Positions 12,501 through 23,900 of a DNA stretch of 64,000 nt are shown here, in pieces (position 1 is the stretch's first letter; each line of letters opens with the position of its first letter). Origin of the DNA: Halichondria panicea (Eukaryota > Porifera > Demospongiae > Suberitida > Halichondriidae); the NCBI RefSeq assembly GCF_963675165.1, contig NC_087379.1, forward strand, positions 7,594,339-7,658,338, in the 5' to 3' direction. The position numbers and the translations under genes were made by a program. The notes under the pieces were generated by a model. The model saw only the letters and a program-made list of their open reading frames with translations, was not told the DNA's origin and did not search any database.

Positions 12501-14664
12501 GTTTATAGCATCAATAAGCCATAACTTTAGTATTTGAGCATTTTTAAACAACCTTACTTAGTTCTGTGTTTTCTATTTTATGATTTTCTGAAAACTTAAT
12601 TAAAAGACAGGCCCAGATGATCAAAAGTATATTTGGGCGCGACAAAATTTCCCTGGAAATAAGAAATGATGGCCCGTTTCAAAATTGAAATTTGAGCATA
12701 CCATCTGAAAGATAATCTGAGAGGGGAAAACGCTTTCAGAAAATCAGAGAATCGTTGAATTTGTACCATAAGAACTCTAGTTACATACATGCACATTGTT
12801 GCCTGGCCAACAAGCTAAGCTCACCTGTGTCATCTGATCATTCCAACCACCATGCCCCTCCTGCATGAGCTTGAATACCTCCACATCCAGTGTGACTCTC
12901 ACACTGTCTCCTTGTGTGAAGGTAGAGGGTGGAGCCAGCTGTGACTCTGGGTAAGGGGCACCTGCATGTCACATGACAGTAGTAGCGGGTCATGTGACTA
13001 CACAGGACGATGGCTTACCTAATACTGCCAGGTGTTCAGAATAGTAGTAGCCACCGTTACTACACGAAGTGCACTTGATATCCACCTGTGACAAAAAAAG
13101 AGACAGTTTCAAAACATTCTGTAGCTCTTGAATACCGGCCATAATAGCGCGAAATGTTCGTGGAATGGCCTCTAAAAGCATATTTCGCTGAATAAATAAA
13201 TTTCGCAATATTTGGTCAAATGACAGTTTTCCATTAGTTAACTTGAGGATTGCTAACCCATGAAAACCTTCGAAAATTTCGCATGTTACATAGTATGTCC
13301 ATAATTAGATCACACATAAGGAGCTAGATTGTTCACGGGACCACTCACTCACCTTTCCCTTGTGTCCAACTCTGTACACATTTTTCTTCTTGCTCACTCT
13401 CCACTCAACCTCCACCACACTCCGCTGATGAGGGGTCAAAGTACATTCATTATTACCTCTAATACTAGCCCGGGGGGCCGGCCTCACCTTGGACTCGTTG
13501 CCCCATCCTTGTAACTCAAACACCTTGCCATAGCTACCAATACCACCTGCAAAGAAACAAGCAAACGCACAACTCTATAATTAAAAATAATTGTCGTATA
13601 ATTGTTAAACTATGTCAGTTTACATAAGGACAATGTTATGCAATGTAACGCAATAACACAACGATCAGCTTTACGGGGGTCAAGTGTCAAGTGCTCATAT
13701 TATTACTGCCCCTAGCTCTTACCGTCCTGGTCTCCCCAGAGCCAGTCGTGACCTCTGACGACCTCAGAATTAGGGAAAATCCCTTTAGCCATAGTACGTT
13801 TGGCACCTTTGCGTTGCTCAAGTTGAATTCTATAAAATTAATTTGTATAATAATTATTTGTAATTGCATTATTGCTTGGGGAAGAGTAGAACATCGTTAA
13901 ATGTAACCTCACGTATACCTCTTCCCCTTGTCGGAGTCCATTCTGACAAATGGGTGCTCCAGAGCATGCTTCCCCGCGTAGTAGCACACAGTACAAAGGT
14001 CGTAGTCATAGCAGCTTGCACACTTCCAGCGTATCCCGATAATAGGGCTCTCTCTACACGAGTCACACACGATGTTCATATGATGGTTGCCTAGGAGATG
14101 GGATGAGAGGGGGGGGGGTACTGACTCACTAGAACAAATTTGATAGCATTTTAATCGTGTACATTAATGTTATACAGTAGCAAACCACAAGGTGAGTCAA
14201 TTATCAACCTCTCTATTGAGAATTAACATGCTTATTAATTCAGGATGCAAATGGACCCTGTGAGAGCATGCATGACTAATTTAAAACCATTCCAGCCAGG
14301 CAATGTGCACTAAACAATCCCAGTAAAAAGGACACAAAGTTGGGATCTAAAACTCACCCAATGGAAGTAATATACATACAACACACTACTCACACACACC
14401 ACACCACACACACACCCACTCACCCACTGCAGCACTGTCATACACGAGCAGGTCGTACTTCCCGTCTATCCCACAGCGATAGTTACACCTGTTCCCACCG
14501 TCCCATTGTACAACCACGGCATGTCCGGTAGTGGTGCCCCCCTCCGTACCATGGACCCCACCCTCAATCTCTGCTACCGTACCGACTGTCCCCTCCCCTC
14601 CGTCCTGGTTGCCCCACTTCCAGTCTGGCCCTCGAACCACACGGAGACCAACCAACACTTCCAT
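6595..14664 (-). CDS. MIB1: Mind bomb-type E3 ubiquitin ligase
   Basis: In animals Mind bomb ubiquitinates Notch ligands (Delta/Jagged), driving their endocytosis in the signal-sending cell. About 24 exons show the full family order. Exon 1 (from 14664, [10 protein letters not shown]) is the first MIB/HERC2 domain with the [14 protein letters not shown] signature. Exon 2 (14090-13919) is a ZZ zinc finger (CDSC, CASC, CTVC). Exons at 13829-13723, 13547-13488 and 13424-13352 form the second MIB/HERC2 domain ([14 protein letters not shown]). Exons at about 13084-11483 hold the paired MIB repeats ([18 protein letters not shown]). Ankyrin repeats run over about 11260-8300. Three RING fingers end the protein: CFLC..CPIC (7538-7400), CVMC..CFEC (about 7280-6970) and CPIC..CPVC (6788-6595), finishing RIQLFQ. 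Three RINGs match MIB1 rather than the two of MIB2. An in-frame ATG at 14694 is a possible alternative start. Confidence 0.93.
8560..8890. repeat. dispersed inverted-repeat element, family A copy 1
   Basis: Lies in a MIB1 intron. It carries the family words GAAAGCTTAGAGAGAGG followed by TTTCAGATGATGTGTTAAA, and an inverted counterpart (CTCCTTCTAAGTTTTCAGAA) about 200 bp on. Similar blocks recur in introns of four genes in this window. Confidence 0.7.
10735..11055. repeat. dispersed inverted-repeat element, family A copy 2
   Basis: One of the best preserved copies, in a MIB1 intron. The left arm TGATTTTCTGAAAGCTTAG is mirrored on the right by CTAAGCTTTCGGAAGATCA; the centre holds GGACCATGGGCTATTATTC. 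This foldback layout fits a non-autonomous MITE. Confidence 0.75.
12515..12790. repeat. dispersed inverted-repeat element, family A copy 3
   Basis: A diverged family A copy in a MIB1 intron, recognised by TTTTATGATTTTCTGAAAAC on the left and the mirrored CTTTCAGAAAATCAGAGAAT on the right. Confidence 0.6.
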
Positions 14665-15024
14665 TAGTAGTATAGCTGTGAGGGTTGCAATCATATAAGA
14701 GCTAGGGTGTAGGTTGCATTGTAGCCAGTCTTTAAATGCGAGTTATAAGCTTATTAGGTTTGTAATGAGTTTAATATTATCACAGACCTGTCACAAAAAC
14801 AAAAAAAAGGCTTACCTTAACAAAACCTAGCCAGAGTTTTAAAGCAGTGCTGTGTCTTGGTGTTCTAATTTCAGGGTGGCTGTCGGCATTTTATATCATG
14901 TCATGCATGTTGACATAAAGCTTGAAATAGGTAATTCTTGTGACGCAAGGGGGAACTCCCTGGGGCTCCCCTAGCTTGTTGATCTCCAAAAGTGGGCGTA
15001 TCTGCTTGTGTACAATTTACAAGC
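14665..15024. promoter_or_regulatory. putative bidirectional promoter, MIB1 / coiled-coil gene
   Basis: The two start codons are head-to-head and only 360 bp apart, with no exon between them. No clear TATA box was seen. The shared-promoter reading is inferred from spacing alone. Confidence 0.45.
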
Positions 15025-17190
15025 ATGGCTACCAAAGAAAAGCCTGAAGAGTGAGTTTATTCCCACATGAGGGAGCAAGAAGCTACTGAATAGCTAGCCT
15101 AGGTAGCTAAGGATAGATCTAGCTAGCTGACATTATAGCTAGGCTATCAGTAATACCTTTTATTTCACTGTCCTTGCAGTAGTGGTGAGGTCCCAGCCGA
15201 CACTAGCACTGCCCCTGAGGCAGTCCCTGGGGTAACTGGGCTGAGAGATAAGATCAGAGAACTGGAGAGGAAAGTATCTACTCTGAACAATGACAACAGT
15301 CGGCTAAAGAACGAGTTACGATTCACAATGAATCACCAGACGTCAGTTATATAGCTACTTATATATACACACACTGACAGTCCCCTTGTTATTTATTGCA
15401 GGAGAATGTCTGGGGATAAAATGGATTCTTTACAGCATGAAATTGATGTGCTGGAAGCAAGAAATGACAAGGTACAGCGTTTCCCTAGCCTAGTCCGGGG
15501 GACATACTACCCTTGGCCTAGGGTCAGATCTGATGTCCCCCATCTTACAGCTATATTTATATGGCCTACTGAATAGTAAATTAGTTCTGAATGGCTAGCA
15601 TTATACTAGATAATAGCTTGATACAGTATCATTGCAGTAGTTTAGGGAAGTACAGTATCTATGATTAAAACCTGCTTCCACTATATTCGTTGCTATACTG
15701 TATATGCAGCTCGGAAAAGATCTAATGAAAACGGAGGCAGACTTACAGAGTGTGAGACATGCTAAAGCCCAGTCTGATGCAGAGTACACAGCCAATATCA
15801 CCTCTCAAACAACAGGTCAGCATGCACATTATCTTTGTACCCTCCCCTCTGTACTCAGTAAGATATCTTGTACTCCAAGATTATGCACTACCTTGTACCA
15901 TTGTATCACAGCACTGGTGGAGCGGCTAACCACAGCTCAAGGAGAGCAGGAGAGGGAGGTACAAGCTGAGCTGAACAAGGCGCTTAAATGGAGGGAGAGC
16001 GTTATCACTAAGATGCAAGAAATGGGCATCAGTTTTGAGTAAGTTTTGCAGGTTACACTAAAAATGCTAATTGCAACTATCGTGAATTTTTAGAGATATT
16101 TTTGAAGATGATTCTGAGGAGCTGAAAGAAATAGATCGTCCAATAGGAGAAGTAAGTTGATTAAAGAAACGAGATTTTATGTTATGGCTTATTAAACAGG
16201 GGCTTGGGAGTTGGCTGGAGTCTCTTCGCAGTGGTACTAGCGCTCTGGCAATGCAGAAAACTGGCCTCTTGATTGTGGAGGAAGTAAAAAGAAAGAGAGA
16301 GAACAACAAAAGGAAAATACAAGAGTTGGTGGACTTTTTGAGACAAGAAATAGATGCCTCAAAAGCTAAAGTGAGTAATCACATGCACATTGATGCCACG
16401 TGCAATAACTGTTTTTATTCAGAAACATACTCTGGAAAATGACGTAGCGAGACTGAGACAAAAACTTGAGATGGCGGAAACAGAGTTTAAACTTGTTGAT
16501 AGGCAGAGAGTGAAGACACTCCAGGTGAGGTCCCGCATTATAGTCTAAGGTAATAATTATGCTAATGGTTGCCTTGCTCTGCAGAGTCGGCTACAAGCAG
16601 CCATTATTGAGAAAGACCAATGGAAAAAAAAAGCCGACAAGTACGAAGATGCATTAGAAACGATGAAAATAATCAACAGGTGATTCGTTGTATGCTGTAA
16701 ACATAATATAATAAGTATGTACACATGCAGTCTACAGAAGTCTCTCTCAAAAGAAGAAGATATCAGAAAGAAGTACGATAAGGAGCTCCATCGCTCACAA
16801 GCTGAGAAACTGGTACTGACTGATCAGCTCGAGGCAGCACTACAGGACAGGAACAAGTGTGTGAGGGAACGAAATGATGTCATCCAAGAGCGTAACTCCC
16901 TCGCTCTGCAAGCTCAGCAGGAATACGAGAGAGCTGAGAGGTCAGTACTTACCCCATGCAAATATTAGACCAACTGTACAATGTCATAGCAATTAATTTG
17001 CTATGGTTGCAAAGGCTAGTAACATGTCAGCACTCAGCTGTTAGCACTTGTGTGCCTGTACGGACAATAGGTTGTATGATAATTGGTTCACTGTGTGCAC
17101 TGCAGGCTTCATCGTTTGGTTGTGGTGCTAAGGAAGAAAGCTCACAACAGTGCAGGCAGTACCAAGTCACCCACGTCTTATGAACTTTAA
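15025..17190 (+). CDS. coiled-coil protein, family not recognised
   Basis: The gene starts at ATGGCTACCAAAGAAAAGCC (15025) and splices through about nine short exons, including 15180-15344, the exons around 15400-15470, 15710-15815 and 15910-16040, 16443-16524, 16587-16680, 16731-16940 and the last exon 17106-17190. AATAAA follows at 17197-17202. The protein is almost entirely charged heptad-rich helix (for example LRDKIRELERKVSTLN, LVLTDQLEAALQDRNK), with an acidic DIFEDDSEELKE stretch mid-protein and a short Ser/Thr tail. No catalytic or membrane motif is visible. A structural, cytoskeletal or centrosomal role is possible but not shown. The last exon is partly duplicated at 19310. Confidence 0.7.
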
Positions 17191-17292
17191 ACTCTCAATA
17201 AATTAACATTGATCGTACCATTTCATACCATTTGAATGAACACATGATTGTACAAATAACAATCTATTGAAAAGCAATGTCAAAGTTAATTA

Positions 17293-18097
17293 TTAACAAT
17301 CAAAGTAGTCCATAACACCACCGTTCTTATACTGATCTTCACAGATAACCTTCACGAGTTTGTTGATCGACTCCGCTGGTGTCAAAACAGCCATAAATCC
17401 TTTCTTTATCTCCTCCGGTATTTTCTTATACATTTCAGTGTCACACGGCCCGGGGCTATAGTTCAATACTCGCACGTCCGGGTTTTCGGCCACGAGCACA
17501 CCAATGTACGCATTTCGAGCCGCTCTGGATGGAGAGTAGAGGGGGAAGCCGGCAATATACACGGTGGCCAGTAGAGAGGTCATGTGGATAATTAGAGACG
17601 CTTTTTGAGGAAATTTAGAGAGGAAGTGAGCCGTCAGTACGGTCATGGATGTGTAGTTGATGTCAAAGAATTTCCGAGTGGTGTGGCCATCGGAGAGTTG
17701 CGCTAGAGTGCAATCAAAAGTGTCGATCGTGCCTGCGTTGTGAACCATGATGAATTGATCGTGGCGACTGGGGTCACCAATCTTGAGGAGCGTGGGACAG
17801 AGGGATTGAAGTTGATCCAGATCACCCAGATCAATTGGGAAGACGTGCACGTTGACTCCTGGTGCTGATGACTTGATGAGTGATTTCGTCTCTTCAAGGC
17901 CATCTTTATTCCTTGCAATCAGCACCACATCACTCTTTTTACCTGCAGACCATAAAGTGTGTGTGGCTGGTATTGATGTTTGTTTACTCACCTGATTTTT
18001 CCCAGTTGTTTGAGAACTGCAGAGCTATCTCTCTTCCAAGGCCTTGGCTGGCACCAGTGATTAGGCAGAAACTGGACTTTTCAAAGACAGTTGCCAT
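17293..18097 (-). CDS. SPR: sepiapterin reductase (SDR family)
   Basis: SPR makes the last NADPH-dependent reductions of tetrahydrobiopterin synthesis in the cytosol. Two exons (18097-17992 and 17942-17293, phase 1) give 251 residues, close to the family length. Visible features are the TGASQGLGRE nucleotide-binding motif near residue 14, the HNAG motif, the MTSLLA serine segment, RVLNYSPGPCDTEM (compare RVLNYAPGPLDTDM in vertebrate SPR) and a C-terminal Asp-containing DYFDC. The catalytic Tyr-x-x-x-Lys is Tyr-Ser-Pro-Ser-Arg here, so the usual lysine is arginine. It may be a divergent SPR or a related SDR with altered activity. It is head-to-head with JAGN1 and has a broken copy at 19450-20095. 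Confidence 0.85.
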
Positions 18098-18221
18098 TGC
18101 AGAAATCTGCTGTCTGGATCTGTTTACAATAATAGTTATTGAAAAACAGTTAGTTCCACTACATCTATGGTTCCACTGAAGATCTTTCCTAGCTAGCTGG
18201 GCAGAGCCCGGCACCCGTTCC

Positions 18222-18272
18222 CTAGTTGGGCGGAGCCCGACCGTCAGGGACGGTCGGGCTCCGCCCAACTAG
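18222..18272. repeat. perfect 24-bp GC-rich hairpin between SPR and JAGN1
   Basis: The left arm 18222-18245 (starts CTAGTTGGGCGG) and right arm 18249-18272 are perfect reverse complements separated by AGG. An imperfect third GGGCAGAGCCCGG word lies just before (18200-18212). It sits in the 300-bp gap between the divergent SPR and JAGN1 starts, so it may be promoter DNA or 5' UTR of either gene. Confidence 0.85.
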
Positions 18273-18396
18273 ATCTTTCCCTAAGCTTATAGCTCTGAAA
18301 GAGGAGGTCAAGGTCTAAAATGCTCTTTTATTGGAATTCTAACAGTTTCTCAGCCACAAGAGATCACAGTCTTCTGTTCCTCCTGAATATATTTTG

Positions 18397-18879
18397 ATGG
18401 CATCAAGAGTTGGATCACGACCAGACGGTACAGATGGATCAGACTTCTCCCACAGAGAACGGGTAGCCTCCCACTACAAGCAAAGTGCTGAGCTGAAGCC
18501 AAAACTAAATCGCGTTCTCAAGCTACAAATCCTGTGTGGAACCATGTGCCTAATACTTGGAATCGTTGTTGCTTATGACTACACCGCTCTGCTATGCTCT
18601 GTCGGCTACCTGATTGGATTACCTCTGGCGTACATGGCCTTACGTTCCAACAGTTACAACTACATCAACTTGTACGGATGTTGCTGCTCTCTACTGGGAG
18701 TGTTCCCAATGGGGTATCTGCTCTACTCTTCTCTGTGGACTGGAGTAGTGGACAATTATCGGTACCCAAGACTGGCGGTGGCCGTCACTGTCATCACTGT
18801 CAACACTATGGGAATGTACATTGCCAAGAACCTCATGAGTGCATGGACCATCTCTAGACCTCAAACCAAGAGGCGGTAG
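18397..18879 (+). CDS. JAGN1: jagunal homologue, ER membrane protein
   Basis: Jagunal is an ER four-pass membrane protein needed for ER reorganisation and secretion (oocytes in flies, neutrophils in humans). This intronless frame encodes 160 residues. The N-terminus MASRVGSRPDGTDGSDF, then HRERVASHY and LK, matches the family signature closely. Four hydrophobic segments lie at about residues 45-63, 65-82, 90-110 and 120-145. The C-terminus is basic (RPQTKRR), as expected for ER retrieval. AATAAA follows at 18969-18974. I chose ATG 18397; no other in-frame ATG precedes it closely. The whole gene lies inside a duplicated segment whose second copy has lost it. Confidence 0.92.
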   Translation: MASRVGSRPDGTDGSDFSHRERVASHYKQSAELKPKLNRVLKLQILCGTMCLILGIVVAYDYTALLCSVGYLIGLPLAYMALRSNSYNYINLYGCCCSLLGVFPMGYLLYSSLWTGVVDNYRYPRLAVAVTVITVNTMGMYIAKNLMSAWTISRPQTKRR

Positions 18880-19309
18880 AAGCATTTATTATTTTTTCTG
18901 TTAGTTAGTTCAATGTTTAATAGCATTGTAATATTAAATTCAATTATTGTCATATCCAATCAAATGTTAATAAAGTACCACTCTTCACACAACTCATTTC
19001 AGCCAATACTTTCTCCTACATTACTTTTCTCCTAATTGGACCTAGTGATGGTGGAAAGCCTCATTACTTATTATGGAAATAACTACCGTTTGTTGCGTTT
19101 TCTTACCAAGTTTTGCCTACGAGTGTGTTGTGTTTTTCTCTCAAAAAAAATTTTTATACATGTATACCATCAACCAGCAAAAAAAAACTACAACTGTATA
19201 GCAGGAGACTGTTTCTAATGAAAGACAGCAGGAGGCTGCTGTTACCTAATGAAGGCAGCAGGAAGTGGGCTGGCCATGACCGTTCCCGGCCACTACAGCT
19301 CCGGTTTAT

Positions 19310-20617
19310 AAGAAAGAGCTCACAACAGTGCAGGCAGTACCAAGTCACCATGAATTTTAAACTCTTAATTAATTAATTAATTAATTAATTAACATCGTTT
19401 TATGACCATTGAACACATAATTGTATACAGATATTATATAAATGTCAATTTAACAATCAAAGTAGTCCATAACACAACCGTTCTTATACTGATCTTCACT
19501 GATAACCTTCACAAGCTTGTTGATCGACTCCTCTGGTTCACTCATAAATCCTTTCTTTATCTCCTCCGGTATCATCGCATACATTTCAGTGTCACATGGC
19601 CCAGGGCTATAGTTCAATACTCGCACGTCCGGGTTTTCGTCCACGAGCACACCAATGTACGCATTCCGAGCCGCTCTGGATGGAGAGTAGAGAGCGTAGC
19701 CGGCAATATACACGGTGGCCAGTAGAGAGGTCATGTGGATAATTAGAGACGCTTTTTGGGAAATTTAGAGAGGAAGTGAGCCGTCAGTACGGCCATCGAT
19801 GTGTAGTTGATGTCAAAGAATTTCCGAGTAGTGTGGCCATCGGAGAGTTGCGCTAGAGTGCAATCAAAAGTGTCGATCGTGCCTGCGTTGTGAACCATGA
19901 TGAATTGATCGTGTCGACTGGGGTCACCAATCTTGAGGAGCGTGGGACAGAGGGCTTGAAGTTGGTCCAGATCACCCAGATCGATTGGGAAGATGTGCAC
20001 ATTGACTCCTGGTGCTGATGACTTGATGAGTGATTTCGTCTCTTCAAGGCCATCTTTATTCCTTGCAATCAGCACCACATCACTCTTTTTACCTGCAGAC
20101 TATAAAGTGGGTAGGTACGTGTGGCTGGTATTGATGTTTATTATTTTAGCTCTGAAAATGCTCTTGGTATTTTTTCTGTTTACAATTTGTCATGCATATC
20201 CAATCAAATGTTAATATAAAATTCCTACTCTAATATTTTTCACACAACTCCTTTCAGCCAATACCTTTTCTCCTAATTGGACCTAGTGATGGTGAAAGCC
20301 GCATTACTTATTATGGAAATAACTACCGTTTTCTACCCTGTTATGTGTTTTTCTCTCCAAAAATTTTTACAAAAAAAAACTACCACTGTAGCCGGAGGGC
20401 TGTTGACTATCACAATGAAAGACTACAGGACTCAGAGGGCTGTGATCTAATGAAAGACTACAGGAGGGGCTGTGATCTAATGAAAGACTACAGGAGGGCT
20501 GTGATCTAATGAAAGACTACAGGATACCTGTTGACTATCACAATGAAAGACGACAGGAAAGTGAGTGACCAGTTTCCCGGCCACCCACCTACAGCTCCGG
20601 AGCCCCGGTTTATAACC
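19310..20617. repeat. tandem segmental duplication, deleted second copy
   Basis: The segment from about 17133 (inside the last exon of the coiled-coil gene) to about 19309 (ending CCGGTTTATA) is duplicated directly downstream. Copy B opens with AGCTCACAACAGTGCAGGCA, continues through the SPR large exon, then jumps at about 20100-20190 to sequence found 3' of JAGN1 (CATATCCAATCAAATGTTAA) and ends again in CCGGTTTATA near 20617. About 0.9 kb carrying SPR exon 1, the divergent promoter and all of JAGN1 is missing from copy B. Short GA-rich tandem repeats (AATGAAAGACTACAGGAGG) fill 20400-20540. Confidence 0.85.
19450..20095 (-). pseudogene. broken second copy of sepiapterin reductase
   Basis: This region matches the large SPR exon closely. 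A 1-base deletion near 19757 (TTTTTGGGAAA against TTTTTGAGGAAA in the intact gene) shifts the frame, so it now reads as two pieces, 20078-19743 and 19734-19450. The first exon with the nucleotide-binding motif and the promoter are absent. A 6-base in-frame deletion (GFMSEPEES against GFMAVLTPAES) and few other changes suggest a recent origin. The Tyr-Ser-Pro-Ser-Arg variant is shared with the intact copy. Confidence 0.9.
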
Positions 20618-20963
20618 CACACGCTACATGGGTGAACTGCAATAAGTCAAAAATGTAGGAGGAAGGGGATCTTTCAGCCTCGATCCCAGGCCGCACTGAA
20701 GATGAGGCTGCCTTGAAGCATTGCAGCAGCAATGTATCATGATAATAATTATAATGTGTACTATTACTAATAGCTTTTAGTATTAGTAGTTTTATGTTAT
20801 GTAGCTTTGGCACCTCCACCGAGGCATCAGCACCCGTTGCTTTCATTTCTCTTCTGTTTTCATTGAGCTTCAAAACCATAAGACAGCAAAATAACAAAGT
20901 GTTTGTATGGGATTTTATTCTACTCAGTCATATCTCTACTAGTAAATGTGTCCATTGCATGTT

Positions 20964-23900
20964 CTATTTCCATTTTGCATAGGTCTCCAGTAGAAAGATG
21001 AGGAGAATGGAGAAAAAGTAGAGACCTCCCACAATCAATCCCAGGAAAAACTGCACACGGAGAAAAAACATTGTAGCTATTATCAGGAGTGTATGGAGAC
21101 TCCCGCCATTATATACATGCATGGCTCAAATATTATTTGTGCAGCTACATTATTATAATACTGTAAGACCTCGATTTAAGGCGACCCTCCAAATATGCGA
21201 CACCCAGGAGATTCAGCAATTTTTTGACCTCTAAAAATAGCGACAGCTGCGTTGACAATATTTTTTAATGTCGCGTTCTAAATAGAGGTAAATGTAGCCA
21301 CTCCCTAACTTCGATTGTAGCCCACTGGAAAATCAGTTTTTTTAAGCGGCCTGAAATCGAGGCAAGTAGACCCTGTAAAGTTACCTCCAATTAGATGCGA
21401 CCCTCTAAATATGCGACACCAGGACTTCAATATAATTTTTCAAACTCCAAAAGATGCGACCTCTGGCTTCATAATTATTAAAAAGTGTCGCTTTAAATCA
21501 AGATCTTACGGTAGAATGGGAACAGTGTAATATGAATAGTGACACACTATATAGCAGGAAGCGAGGTATTGTTGGATTACTGAAGAATGGGAACTACACT
21601 GATATATTGATTGCGAAATAGCTTACCACGTAGGTGTGCTTGAACCCAAAACCAGCTGCTATGGCAATGATCCCAACAGCAAACTCTATGAGCAGGATCA
21701 CTGTCACCTCTGTGTGTGTGTGTGTGGGTGTGTGTGTGGGTGTGTGTGTAGGGGGTCATAATAGTTTTTAAATACAATAAACGGTCGGGGTATAAATTAT
21801 TGCAAATAGTACTACAGCAATATCAAAGAGCTTACCAGCGGAGAATTGCCAGTCAAGGTCTCTGAAGTAGATAAGGCCAGCAAAGACAGCCAGACCCAGA
21901 GTGTTGTTCATGGTGGCTGCTCCATACAGCTGGAGGGAGACAATACGACACAGCGTTAAAATGAAGCATCTTTGAACGCCATAACAGTTGGTCCAATAAC
22001 ATTAATTTTATGATGTTCTGAAAGCTTAGAGAGAGGTCTTTCAAATGATGTGTTAAACTCAAAAGTCTACTTTGGGCCTGTTTTGATCTTTTCTTCCAAA
22101 TTTGGAATTTGAACATACCATCTGAACGAGCTCCTTCTAAGCTTTCCAAAAATAAAGAAAATCATGGATTACCGGAACTCTAGTAACAGAGTGCTCTAAG
22201 CATGCAGCTCAGATGATGTACTAATCAAGTGCAACTACAGACTTGCACACCTGTGCGTAGGTCATGGAGGTGGTGGTCTTCTTCCTCTTGGCAGCGAATA
22301 TGAGAGAAGAGATGATCTCACTAGCATTGGAGCAAATTGGGGTCACCACAAATGACACGTAGAACACTGTGGCCAAGGGGTTAACAAAATTAATTACAAG
22401 AGGTCAAAATGCAAGGAGATCATACCTGGAATGGGTATATACTGTCCGAACTTTGAACCCTCTTCATTTTGATACTCAGCGTTAGTCTTGTCAGTGAGTG
22501 CCGTCAAAACGTTCACCATAGGGTCCGAAAACACTGTCACCATGACGACACCAAAAATCAGAAAGAAAAGGGACTTGATTAGAATCAACCATTTTGGATC
22601 TTCTTTCTCCTCCTATAAATAGCCGAGAGTCAGTAGCCATGGCAACCACTAGTAGCGCTCACTTACATGTACGTCTTCCTTATTCTCCGGCTTGTGAGTC
22701 TCTGCATCTGTCTCCTCTTTTACTGCCTCCTTGTTGGCTCTGTGCATCTGCCAAGTCTTAGCGTACTTCCTCTGAGTGGTTGCTGTGTAACGGAGGGGGT
22801 GTGGTCATATTAGTGCCAGGGGCAAAATACAGCCCATTTCAACCAAATACCATAGACTATGTATTGTTTTTCACAAAAGTAAAACAATTTGGCAAGCTGC
22901 TTTGGGAGGCCGTACCTTCACTAAAAATCAATCAATTAAGCTGGTGATGTTTTTGGACCCTATGGCTAATTACATGTAATTAATGCAATTATAATAATTA
23001 GCTCTAGACAAGTCTGTGTAATTACCTACCTGGCAGTATTGGCTGAGTTTCGTCATCCTGACCATCAGTAGCCTCGTCAGCCTTCTGGACGGCACTGGAA
23101 GCCGGTGTAGTGCTCTTCTTTGTGGTGAATGCTTGGATGCTGTTCACATAGAATCTCTTCAGCACACGACGTTTTATCCTGAAAAGAGAGATAATAATTA
23201 TAGATATGTTATAATTTTGGTCACAATGACAACTCACGTTTCTTCTCGGCGTAGCTGATCCTTCCTCCTAGACCCGACACTGAACAACACCTATGTAACC
23301 ATAGCAACACGTAACATACAGGTGTACGATAGTAGAGCACTGTAATGTATACCTGAAAAACAAGGAATGCTATGAGGAAAATGGTAGCCATTATACAAGT
23401 GGCCAGTGATGAGTTTTTGATGTAGTCGGGTTGACCACTAGTGGAGTTAGTCATATTAGGAGTGGTGGAAGGTCCCCAGTGCCAGTCCGCCCCCTGTACC
23501 ACACTGTGTGAGGGGGTGGTGTGAGGGGGTGTGATGTGTGGGGGTGTGTGGACTCACAAGTAGGGTATGGTGGTGATGAGCATGATGATGGCACCATACG
23601 TCACATCAGGTTGAAAGGACACACCCTAATAAAAACACAGTGATAAGTTAAATGACACTATGGGATTATGCGGATATACATGTATAATAATTATACTGAC
23701 TTGTTTCCAGAAGCTCTTGATGGTGAACTTGCTGGTCCTCTCATCCACACCCTGACCATGCACCAGGTCCACACGTGCGAGGATAAGACTCCCCAACCAA
23801 GGCAGAGTGAGTAGCATGATGGTACTACCAGCAAGGGTCCTACAACACAACACAATCAGTGTGATTACCATGACAACTGGTGCTAAGATAGCACTATTTG

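Noticed and set aside
19743-20078. A second functional SPR gene
   Set aside because: There is a frameshift near 19757, and exon 1 and the promoter are missing. Treated as a pseudogene.
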